DNA of 64,000 nt from Anaerococcus marasmi (GTDB taxonomy: Bacteria > Bacillota > Clostridia > Tissierellales > Peptoniphilaceae). Positions within the stretch are counted from its first letter, which is position 1. Every line of letters begins with the position of its first letter. The stretch lies in contig NZ_OLMF01000004.1 in NCBI RefSeq assembly GCF_900290195.1, positions 299,501 to 363,500 on the forward strand, written 5' to 3'. The notes under the pieces are model-generated. The model saw only the letters and a program-made list of their open reading frames with translations, ran no database searches and had not been told where the DNA came from. The position numbers and the translations under genes are program-made. Below, piece by piece: positions 45,817 through 53,521 of this stretch.

Positions 45817-47190
45817 ATGGATTATAAAAATATTTATAATAATCTTGATAATTATCTTGGATCTATAGATAGGATAGATGGGGAAAGAATTTCAATTGAA
45901 TCTATAGAAGAGTTTATCCTAGCTAAAGCCCAGGAAAAAAACCTAGATATTATAAGTTTTGGCAACTCCCACTATATTAAAAACAATGGCTTGGCCAAAA
46001 TGATCCTTCACCTGAATTTAGATGATGCTAAGGATAAGATTCAAGTAGAAGTTGAAAATCTTGAAAACACAAAGATTATTAAATCAAAATTAAATCTAAA
46101 CTGCCTGATGAGCGCTTTTATTATAAATTATATGATCGAATATGCTGATAGTAATTTCGATATCTTGCTCACAAAAAACAATATTCACTTAAAAAATGGT
46201 GAGTTTGATAAGCTTAGGGAAATAATTAGAACAGATAAAGTAGTCAACTTAAATCTTTTACAAAGCGATTGTATAGCGGATGAATTCTCAGCATTAAAGT
46301 TATTTTTAAACCAAGTAAGAGTTGAAAGGTTTATTCCAGATTATGATTATCAAACATATAGGCTGGAGCTTTCTGGCCTAAGCGGAGGACACGCAGGTGA
46401 AGAGTTCGATAAGGTAAAGCTTAATTCTATTAAATTAATGATAGGAATAATTAGAAAAATTAGAGCAAAGGTAGATATAGATGTCGTATCATTAACAGGT
46501 GGCTTTAGATATGACTATATACCTAAACAAGCTCAAGTTGATTTTATTGTGAATAAGGACTTTGAAGCAGACTTAATAAATATATTTGAGATTGTAAAAA
46601 ACGAAATAATAGAAAAAAATCTGAAGTATGAACCTGAGATGAAACTTTCCATAAGAAAAATCGAAAATAGAAAGCATAATCCAATAAATGGAGAATCTTT
46701 TAATCATTTAGCCTCTTTCACAGAACTAATTCCTACGGGTAGCTACTTTGTAAACTCAATTGACGAGCAAACTGTAAGCTCGTGTTCTTTGGCTACAGCA
46801 AGAAGTCTTAAGAATCATATAAACATGATTTTGGTACTAAGGTCTTTATCTGAAGAAAGCATGATAAATATGGAAGAGAAAATTAAACTTGCCTCTAAAA
46901 TATCATCATCTATTCTTACCGAAAGATTTAATATCGGCAAATGGAAAAATCCAGATTCCTGTTTAACTGAAGCATTTAAAAAGTCATATATGAAGCTAGA
47001 AGGAGAACAGTTAAAGCCTATTAAGACGCAATTCTCTCTTGACAGTAGCATTATATTTAATGACTTAAATGTGAAAATCATATCAATTGGGGTAAAATAT
47101 AAACAAAGTGATAGTATCTATTATTCAAGTTTAGATGATCTTTCTAAGCTCATTTCTTTACTTGAAACGGTACTTAGCGAAATTAATTAA
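45817..47190 (+). CDS. PepD-like M20 protein with lost metal ligands (predicted pseudo-dipeptidase)
   Basis: 457 residues follow the aminoacyl-histidine dipeptidase (PepD, M20C) layout, including LELSGLSGGHAGEEF (PepD: GLKGGHSG) and LTGGFRYDYIPKQAQVDF. The metal site is changed at every recognisable ligand: QGHIDMV reads LHLNLD (His65 kept, Asp to Asn67); GADNG reads NLN (Asp to Asn93); TEEAG reads KNNIH (Glu-Glu to Asn121-Asn122); NTDSE reads NLNLL (Asp to Asn146). The frame is intact, so a non-catalytic binding or scaffold role is inferred. It follows the parvulin gene after 8 nt. Confidence 0.7.
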   Translation: MDYKNIYNNLDNYLGSIDRIDGERISIESIEEFILAKAQEKNLDIISFGNSHYIKNNGLAKMILHLNLDDAKDKIQVEVENLENTKIIKSKLNLNCLMSAFIINYMIEYADSNFDILLTKNNIHLKNGEFDKLREIIRTDKVVNLNLLQSDCIADEFSALKLFLNQVRVERFIPDYDYQTYRLELSGLSGGHAGEEFDKVKLNSIKLMIGIIRKIRAKVDIDVVSLTGGFRYDYIPKQAQVDFIVNKDFEADLINIFEIVKNEIIEKNLKYEPEMKLSIRKIENRKHNPINGESFNHLASFTELIPTGSYFVNSIDEQTVSSCSLATARSLKNHINMILVLRSLSEESMINMEEKIKLASKISSSILTERFNIGKWKNPDSCLTEAFKKSYMKLEGEQLKPIKTQFSLDSSIIFNDLNVKIISIGVKYKQSDSIYYSSLDDLSKLISLLETVLSEIN

Positions 47191-47201
47191 TAGGAGGGAC
47201 T

Positions 47202-47558
47202 ATGACAGAAAAGCTTAATCTACATGGTCATGAAGTGGAATTTGGAAAGAACAAGGGCAAGGCCATAATAGAGATTGGTTTTGATGAGAACACAGATCAA
47301 TGTTATCTCATTGACATCTTCACTGTTGATGAAACAGATTATGTTGCTTTACTATCAAGCGATAGCTCGCAGATTTATTTATTCTACTATAACGATTCCT
47401 TCGATAATGATGAAATAAATTTAGAAATAATTGAAGATGAAGAGGAAATGGACGAAGTCTTCCATTTATTCTCCCACTATTGGGACGAAGAAGCTTTAGA
47501 TAATTTAGTAGATGATTATGAAAGTGATATGGATGATAACGAAGTGATAGATGAATAA
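47202..47558 (+). CDS. DUF1292-type acidic protein
   Basis: 118 residues, very acidic, of the YrzB/DUF1292 type: short strands with …YVALLSS..QIYLFYYN and an acidic IIEDEEEMDEVF followed by a helix. No catalytic motif. Usually near yrrK/udk-type genes in Bacillus; here it lies between the PepD-like gene and a radical SAM gene. TAGGAGGG at 47191-47198 is a strong ribosome site. Function unknown. Confidence 0.75.
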   Translation: MTEKLNLHGHEVEFGKNKGKAIIEIGFDENTDQCYLIDIFTVDETDYVALLSSDSSQIYLFYYNDSFDNDEINLEIIEDEEEMDEVFHLFSHYWDEEALDNLVDDYESDMDDNEVIDE

Positions 47559-48498
47559 TAATCCATATTATTCAGTTAGTGAGTATTATAAGGATACTTA
47601 CGGAGAGAAAGTTTATAAACTACCTATCAAACTGTCCTTAACTTGTCCCAACAGAGATGGGGCTTGTGGACTTGGAGGCTGTATATTTTGTTCAGAATCT
47701 GGTGGTTCTTTTGAGAATTTACCTAGTTTTCTAACCGTAAATCAACAGCTAGAAAAAAACAAGGATTATATAGGTAGTAGGTATAAAGCAAAAAAGTTCA
47801 TAGCATATTTCCAAAACTTCTCTAATACCTACATGAGTCTAGAGGATTTCAAAGAAGTGATTACAGCTTGTAACAAGGATTATATTGTAGCAATATCGAT
47901 ATCTACTAGAAGCGATTGTGTAAGTAGGGACAAGCTCGTGTTTTTAGATGAATTTAGACGTAAAACCGGTATTGATATAACATTTGAGCTTGGACTTCAA
48001 ACAGCTAATTATAGAAGTCTAGATATCTTAAATAGGGGAGAGTCCCTAGCAGATTATATTTTAGCAGTTAATATGCTAAATGAATATAAGATTAGAGTAT
48101 GTACCCATGTGATTTTATCTCTACCGTGGGATGATATAAGGGATGTTGTCGAAACAGCAAGGATTATAAATGCACTTGGTGTAAAAGAGATAAAAATTCA
48201 TTCTCTGTTTATTGTTAGAAATACAAAACTTGCACAGATGTATCAAGAAAATAAAATACAGATGATTAGCAAAGAAGAGTATGAAAATAATGTTATTGAG
48301 TTTCTAAGATATATAGATAAAGATGTCGCAATAGCAAGAATTGCTGGAAGAGCCCCAAAAGAAGAAACCATTTTTTGTAATTGGGATACTTCTTGGTGGA
48401 AGATTAGAGATGAGATAATCCAAACTATGAACGATAAAGGAATAGTTCAAGGCGATAAAAGCAAAAAAATAATTTATGATAAAATAAAGGAGGATTAA
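47551..48498 (+). CDS. Radical SAM protein, YhcC/TIGR01212 family
   Basis: SAM cluster cysteines in CPNRDGACGLGGCIFC (CxxxxxxxC..C pattern of the YhcC subgroup) at about residues 31-46, then NFSNTYM, TRSDCVS and LELGLQTANYRSL typical of the barrel. At 315 residues it matches TIGR01212. The substrate is not known for the family, though tRNA-modifying Elp3-like relatives exist. It overlaps the DUF1292 gene by 8 nt and precedes a small P-loop protein. Confidence 0.88.
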   Translation: MNNNPYYSVSEYYKDTYGEKVYKLPIKLSLTCPNRDGACGLGGCIFCSESGGSFENLPSFLTVNQQLEKNKDYIGSRYKAKKFIAYFQNFSNTYMSLEDFKEVITACNKDYIVAISISTRSDCVSRDKLVFLDEFRRKTGIDITFELGLQTANYRSLDILNRGESLADYILAVNMLNEYKIRVCTHVILSLPWDDIRDVVETARIINALGVKEIKIHSLFIVRNTKLAQMYQENKIQMISKEEYENNVIEFLRYIDKDVAIARIAGRAPKEETIFCNWDTSWWKIRDEIIQTMNDKGIVQGDKSKKIIYDKIKED

Positions 48499-48499
48499 A

Positions 48500-48928
48500 A
48501 TGATTAATTTAGTGTTAGGCGAACAAGGTGTTGGAAAAACAAAATACTTGGTTGAGGAAGCAAATAGAGAGAAAGAAAAAGGCAACAATAATATCGTATT
48601 TGTTGACACTGACGATAGCCAAATCAATACATTAGATCACAAAGTTAGACTAATAAATGCAAAAAGCTACAAGGTTTCTAATATTGATGGATTGCTTGGA
48701 TTTGTGGGTGGAATTCTAGCTCGTGACTATGATATTGGAAAGATTTATCTAGATGGAATATATGACATAATTGATATCAACAAAGATAACATTGAAGAAC
48801 TTAGTCAAAGACTAAAAGATCTATCTGAGTATTCAAAATCTGACATATACCTAGGATTAGATTGGACAAAAGAAGACGTTCCTAGCTCTCTAGATGCAGA
48901 AGTTATTGAATTAAAACTAGAAGATTAG
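48500..48928 (+). CDS. Small P-loop protein of unknown function
   Basis: 142 residues with a clear Walker A, LVLGEQGVGKTKYL (about residues 5-18), then IVFVDTDD and KIYLDGIYDII as a possible Walker B-like strand and DIYLGLDWT near the end. It resembles single-domain NTPases such as ATP-binding helper proteins, but I do not recognise a family. AAGGAGG at 48486-48492 gives the start, one base after the radical SAM stop. It may energise or control that enzyme. The terminator at 48934 follows. Confidence 0.65.
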   Translation: MINLVLGEQGVGKTKYLVEEANREKEKGNNNIVFVDTDDSQINTLDHKVRLINAKSYKVSNIDGLLGFVGGILARDYDIGKIYLDGIYDIIDINKDNIEELSQRLKDLSEYSKSDIYLGLDWTKEDVPSSLDAEVIELKLED

Positions 48929-48933
48929 TTATG

Positions 48934-48958
48934 ACCGTCTCTAAGGAGACGGTTTTTT
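48934..48958 (+). terminator. Terminator containing the next gene's ribosome site
   Basis: ACCGTCTC-TAAG-GAGACGGT, a perfect 8-bp stem with T-run 48953-48958. The only Shine-Dalgarno-like AAGGAG for the gene at 48962 (48943-48948) lies in its loop and 3' arm. Confidence 0.85.
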
Positions 48959-48961
48959 ATT

Positions 48962-49507
48962 ATGAATATAGAAGAAAAAAAACTAGAGATTTTCGAGAAT
49001 TGGAGAAAGGAATCAATTGATTTATTAGATAATGCTAAGATTGATAAGGATGAGTTTTTGGATTTAAATTATAATTTCTTTAAAAAACTTGAACTCAAAC
49101 CTTTTTCACAAATCACTAAACCCAAAGAGGCCATCTACAATTATCAATATTATAATGTTATGGCCAAAAAATGTAATTTTGATGCAAGAGTGTATCAGAA
49201 TTTGAAAAAGAAAAGAAGAATATATAATAAGCTTATAAATGATAGAGAAAATTACTATTATCTAAAAGATATAGCAACACAAAGATTATTAGAAATGATT
49301 GATTATAAAAACTTGGAGTGTTATTACATAAGTCTAAGGTCCAAAAGACTTAAGGGCTTGATATTTGAAATTCATATCCAAGATAGAGAAAAGCTTATAT
49401 TACATTCAAAAAACAAAAAAATACTGGATAAGTTAAAACAAAAGGGTGTATTTAGTGAGATGGCAAGAGAATCGTTAATTGATTCTTATGTAAATAAATC
49501 ATATTAA
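48962..49507 (+). CDS. Hypothetical protein, basic, helical
   Basis: 181 residues rich in K, N, Y and L, predicted mostly helical. A basic middle section (MAKKCNFDARVYQNLKKKRR) and a tail (EIHIQDREKLILHSKNKKILDKLKQKGVF) could bind nucleic acid, but no known motif is present. I do not recognise it. It starts 4 nt after the T-run of the preceding terminator, with no ribosome site other than AAGGAG inside that hairpin. It sits just before an RluA synthase, 1 nt apart. Confidence 0.6.
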   Translation: MNIEEKKLEIFENWRKESIDLLDNAKIDKDEFLDLNYNFFKKLELKPFSQITKPKEAIYNYQYYNVMAKKCNFDARVYQNLKKKRRIYNKLINDRENYYYLKDIATQRLLEMIDYKNLECYYISLRSKRLKGLIFEIHIQDREKLILHSKNKKILDKLKQKGVFSEMARESLIDSYVNKSY

Positions 49508-49508
49508 T

Positions 49509-50465
49509 ATGAAAGAAGTTAGAATAAGTGAAAATGACGGAAACCAACGATTCGATAGGTTTTTGAGGAAATATTTTGAGAATGCTCCTCTATCAGTGAT
49601 ACAGAAAAATATTAGGAAGAAAAACTTCAAAATCAACGATAAGAGGGCGAAGAATGATGATTTTGTATATCCTAATGACATAGTTAAGATGTATATAAAA
49701 GACGAGGATTATGATAAATGGATTACAAAAATCGATTATAAAGCAAGTGACTTTGATCTTGATATAGTCTATGAGGATAAGAATATAATAATTATGGACA
49801 AAAAACCAGGTCTTTTAACTCATAGCTCTTCTAAAAAAGATTACGGTAATAATCTCGTAGATAATATGTTACAATATTTGTATAAGACCAAATCTTTTGA
49901 CATGTCAGATAGAACCTTCAAACCAGCTGTAGTTAATAGGCTAGATCGAAACACAGCAGGCCTTGTTATAGGAGCAAAAAATGCTGATAGCTTAAGGAAG
50001 CTTAACAAAGCAGTTAGGGATAATAAAATCGATAAGTACTATCTAACGATAGTAAAGGGATTTGTTAAAAATGATTTTTCTATAGATACTTTTATTAGTA
50101 AAAATGAGAATCGAAATCGAGTAAAAAAATCAAAAGATGGGAAAAGAATTAAGACTAATTTTAAGCCATTAGATACCAATAAAAAGTATAGTTTACTAGA
50201 GTGTGAATTAATTACTGGCAAGACTCACCAGATAAGATTTTCGTTGAAAGAAAATTCTACCCCTATAATTGGCGATAGAAAATACGGTGATAGCAATACT
50301 AATCAAAATCTTGAAAAATTTGGAATAAAAAATCAAATTCTTTTAGCTTATAAACTTAGATTTTCAAAAATCGAAGGATTAGAATATTTGGAAGGCAAGG
50401 AATTCTATTCTGAAAGACAAGGATCTGTTCTAAAATTAAAGGATAAAATATTTAAGGAGTTGTAA
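49509..50465 (+). CDS. RluA-family pseudouridine synthase with S4 domain
   Basis: N-terminal S4-like domain (NQRFDRFLRKYFENAPLSVIQKNIRKKNFKINDKRAK) followed by the catalytic domain: AVVNRLDRNTAGLVIGAK carries the catalytic aspartate, and LLECELITGKTHQIRFSLKENSTPIIGDRKYG and LLAYKLRFS complete the family signature. At 318 residues this is a full-length RluC/RluD-like enzyme, paralogous to the one at 36913. The modified RNA site is not known. It runs directly into the glucokinase gene (1-nt overlap, TAATG). Confidence 0.92.
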   Translation: MKEVRISENDGNQRFDRFLRKYFENAPLSVIQKNIRKKNFKINDKRAKNDDFVYPNDIVKMYIKDEDYDKWITKIDYKASDFDLDIVYEDKNIIIMDKKPGLLTHSSSKKDYGNNLVDNMLQYLYKTKSFDMSDRTFKPAVVNRLDRNTAGLVIGAKNADSLRKLNKAVRDNKIDKYYLTIVKGFVKNDFSIDTFISKNENRNRVKKSKDGKRIKTNFKPLDTNKKYSLLECELITGKTHQIRFSLKENSTPIIGDRKYGDSNTNQNLEKFGIKNQILLAYKLRFSKIEGLEYLEGKEFYSERQGSVLKLKDKIFKEL

Positions 50466-51367
50466 TGAGAAAAGTAATAGGAATTGATATTGGTGGAACT
50501 AAAATTAATGCATGTCTAATAGATGACAATGGTGAAATATTAGAAAGAAAAGAAGTACCTACAAATGCGAATAGGGGTAGAGAGGTAGTTCTAGATAATA
50601 TAAAAAATGCAATTTATGACTTATCTTACAAGGAGGCAAGTGCTGTTGGTATAGGTACTCCAGGCTTTATTGACTCAGAAAATGGTATTGTAACCTTTGC
50701 TGGCAATATTAAAGGATGGACAGGACTTAACTTAAAAGAAGCTGTTGAAGAATTTGTTGATGTCCCTGTCTTTGTCGAAAATGACGCTAATATTGCTTTA
50801 ATAGCTGAAAAATGGATAGGAGCATGCAAGGATTACGACAATATTGTAATGATTACTCTAGGAACAGGCCTTGGAGGAGCTATTTATACAAAAGAAGCTG
50901 GTCTTCTTTCAGGATCACATTTCCAAGGAGCAGAGTTAGGTCATATGATCCTACATGCAGGTGGAGATCCTTGTACTTGTGGACAAAATGGATGTGCTGA
51001 AAGCTATTGTGCTGGAAGTGCCTTAACTAAAGGATACAAAAAGCTTACTGGTAAAGAATTGAGCGGTCAAGCTATTTTTGATCTCGTAGAAACAGATAAT
51101 AATGCAAGGAAAGTCTTAGAAGATTACCAATCTGACCTTGGATATCTTCTAACATCACTAAGAAATATATTTGACCCTGATGTTATTGTAGTAGGTGGAG
51201 GAGTAATTCATGCTAAAGACGTCTTCTGGGACGGCATGGTATCTAAATATCAAGAATACTGCAATAAACCTAGTGAAGTTGATATTATTCCTGCTAAATT
51301 TTTAAACAATGCAGGTGTAATCGGTGCAGCTAAGATTGCCTTAGAAAGGGTAAATCATGGAAAATAA
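50465..51367 (+). CDS. ROK-family glucokinase
   Basis: The ATP motif DIGGTKINACLIDDNG near the N-terminus, VENDANIALIAEKWIGA (catalytic Asp in NDAN), and the ROK zinc motif HMILHAGGDPCTCGQNGCAESYC are complete. At 300 residues it matches Firmicutes GlcK. It phosphorylates glucose, such as that freed by the GH32 or pullulanase enzymes, to glucose-6-phosphate, which the phosphohexomutase can use. AAGGAG at 50455-50460 provides the start. It overlaps the response regulator gene by 11 nt. Confidence 0.92.
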   Translation: MRKVIGIDIGGTKINACLIDDNGEILERKEVPTNANRGREVVLDNIKNAIYDLSYKEASAVGIGTPGFIDSENGIVTFAGNIKGWTGLNLKEAVEEFVDVPVFVENDANIALIAEKWIGACKDYDNIVMITLGTGLGGAIYTKEAGLLSGSHFQGAELGHMILHAGGDPCTCGQNGCAESYCAGSALTKGYKKLTGKELSGQAIFDLVETDNNARKVLEDYQSDLGYLLTSLRNIFDPDVIVVGGGVIHAKDVFWDGMVSKYQEYCNKPSEVDIIPAKFLNNAGVIGAAKIALERVNHGK

Positions 51368-52055
51368 GAAAATTTTAATAGTTGATGATGAAGATCCTAT
51401 TAGGCAGTTTATGAAGATCAACCTAGATTATCAAGGTTATCAGACAGTAGAAGCTGCTAGTGGTGAAGAAGCAATTAAAATTTTTGAAAAAGAGAAACCA
51501 GCCCTAGCCATACTTGATATAATGCTACCTGGAATGAGTGGATATGAAGTATGCGAGAAGATAAGAACTGAAGCTCCTATGACTGGAATAATAATGGTTT
51601 CTGCCAAATCACAAGATATTGATAAAATCTTAGGTCTTGAAAAGGGAGCGGATGACTATATTATCAAGCCATTTAATCCACAGGAATTAATTCTAAGAGT
51701 AAGATCTCTTATGAGGAGAGTGAACTTAGGTCAGGCAAAACCTAAGGATGATAGCAAAGAAAATTTGACAGATGGACCATTTACCCTTGATATTTACGCC
51801 AAAAGTTTCTACAAAAACGATAAGGAGATAGATGTAACTCCAACTGAATTTACAATCTTACAAAACTTTATCAAAAATAAGGGCAAGGCCATGACTAGAG
51901 ATGAAATAATGACTCAAACATGGGGAGAAAATTATAGCAATGATACAAAAATTGTCGATGTAAACATCAGAAGAATTAGAGCTAAAATTGAGGATAATCC
52001 CGCAAAACCAGAATTTATAGAAACTGTGTGGGGTACAGGTTATAGATGGAAGTAA
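51357..52055 (+). CDS. OmpR-family response regulator
   Basis: Receiver domain with acidic pair DD (residues 10-11), phosphorylation site Asp54 in AILDIMLPG, and Lys104 in IIKPF; then a C-terminal winged helix with LTP-type TPTEFTILQNFIKNKGKAMTRDEI and VDVNIRRIRAKIEDNPAKPEFIETVWGTGYRWK. At 232 residues it is typical. It overlaps the histidine kinase by 10 nt. The target genes are unknown; the adjacent lipoprotein suggests envelope sensing. Its ribosome site GGTAAATCATGG is poor, so it may rely on coupling to the glucokinase gene. Confidence 0.94.
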   Translation: MENKKILIVDDEDPIRQFMKINLDYQGYQTVEAASGEEAIKIFEKEKPALAILDIMLPGMSGYEVCEKIRTEAPMTGIIMVSAKSQDIDKILGLEKGADDYIIKPFNPQELILRVRSLMRRVNLGQAKPKDDSKENLTDGPFTLDIYAKSFYKNDKEIDVTPTEFTILQNFIKNKGKAMTRDEIMTQTWGENYSNDTKIVDVNIRRIRAKIEDNPAKPEFIETVWGTGYRWK

Positions 52056-53521
52056 TTAGAAGCGATGAATTTATAGATAAAGAAATAAAATCCTATAACA
52101 ACAAGAGTCCCAACGACAGTATTAAATTTAATGTTATCAAAATTATAATGTTTTTTGTAATTACAGTAGTTATAGGGTTTGAAATATTTGCTTATAATAG
52201 CATTAGATCATATTATGAGTCTGCTCTAACAGATTCAATGAAAAATCAAGCTAGAATTAATCAATTACAATTTAACAATTACATGAATAGATATGACCTT
52301 ACAGATATTATAATTGGAGATAAAAATATATTTTATAGGTCGAATGATACTCAAGTGCAGATACTTGATAATTCTGGAATTCTTTTATTTGATTCTTTAG
52401 CATCTGATCTAATTGGTAATACTATAGACAGTCCTGACGTTAAATCTGCTATAGAAGGTAAGCAAAACACTACAAAATATAAGAGAGAATCTACTGGGGA
52501 GAGTGTGCTCTCCCTATCTCATCCTTTAGTATCTAATAATCAACAAGTTGGGATTATTAGATTAACTTCTTCAATGGATAAAGTAGATAAGAGAATTAGC
52601 AATGATACTTTCTGGTATGTGATATTTGGTATACTGGTAAGTTTAGCAGCCCTAATTGTTTCCTTTTTTGCTGCATCTAGTTTCGTAAAACCAATAAATG
52701 ATTTGATTGAGGTTTCCGAGAAACTTGCTTCGGGGGACTACACAGCAAAAGCCAATATTAGAGGAAATAACGAGATAACAGAGCTTGCTAACACCTTAAA
52801 CAGCCTAAGCGAAAATATTATCATAAGAGAAGATATGAAAAATGATTTTATTTCTTCAGTCTCTCATGAACTTAGAACTCCACTAACATCAATAAAAGGA
52901 TGGGCTATAACTCTACAGGCACAAGAAATGCAAAAGAATGAAGATATGATGAACCAAGGGCTTAAAATTATTGAAGATGAAGGTGATAGACTATCTATGA
53001 TGGTAGAAGATCTATTGGATTTTTCAAGACTATCTTCATCAAGTTTTAAATATGATAAGGAAAAATTAGACATGGTAGAACTATCAAAGCAAGTTCATAC
53101 CCAACTTTTCCCTAGAACACAAAGTCAAAATATAGAATTCAATTTTGTAACTGTATATAAAGAGATACCTGTATTTGCCGACAAAAATAGGATCAAGGAA
53201 GTTTTGATAAATATAATTGATAATGCTATTAAGTTTACCTCTGAGAACGGTCAAATTGACCTAATAATAGATCAGGAAGATGGAAATGTTCTTATTACTA
53301 TTAAGGATAATGGAGAAGGGATTAAGGAGGATGAGATTGCATTTGTAGCAAGTAAATTCTACAAGGGTTCTTCTTCTAAATCACAAACTGGTCTAGGTCT
53401 ATCTATATGTGAAGAAATCGCTAAGGCTCATGGAGGAAAGCTTGTGATTAAGAGTAAATATGGTGTAGGTACATCAGTAACAGTACAGATACCGAGGTTT
53501 GAAGATGAAGAAGATTTATAG
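52046..53521 (+). CDS. Membrane sensor histidine kinase
   Basis: A short cytosolic N-terminus, helix 1 at about 30-50, an outside domain of about 140 residues (dCACHE/PAS-like, with VQILDNSGILLFDS), helix 2 at 190-210, HAMP 211-263, then the dimer/phospho site His274 in SVSHELRTPLTSIKG and the ATPase with N box IIDNAIKFT, DNGEGI and GLGLSI. 491 residues, PhoR/ResE-like. It pairs with the preceding regulator, and the lipoprotein that follows overlaps its end by 17 nt, so the three probably form one signalling unit. Confidence 0.94.
   Translation: MEVIRSDEFIDKEIKSYNNKSPNDSIKFNVIKIIMFFVITVVIGFEIFAYNSIRSYYESALTDSMKNQARINQLQFNNYMNRYDLTDIIIGDKNIFYRSNDTQVQILDNSGILLFDSLASDLIGNTIDSPDVKSAIEGKQNTTKYKRESTGESVLSLSHPLVSNNQQVGIIRLTSSMDKVDKRISNDTFWYVIFGILVSLAALIVSFFAASSFVKPINDLIEVSEKLASGDYTAKANIRGNNEITELANTLNSLSENIIIREDMKNDFISSVSHELRTPLTSIKGWAITLQAQEMQKNEDMMNQGLKIIEDEGDRLSMMVEDLLDFSRLSSSSFKYDKEKLDMVELSKQVHTQLFPRTQSQNIEFNFVTVYKEIPVFADKNRIKEVLINIIDNAIKFTSENGQIDLIIDQEDGNVLITIKDNGEGIKEDEIAFVASKFYKGSSSKSQTGLGLSICEEIAKAHGGKLVIKSKYGVGTSVTVQIPRFEDEEDL

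Noticed and set aside
48304-48627. - strand open frame spanning the radical SAM and P-loop junction
   Set aside because: Antisense to two supported genes; no ribosome site; composition is that of a complement strand.
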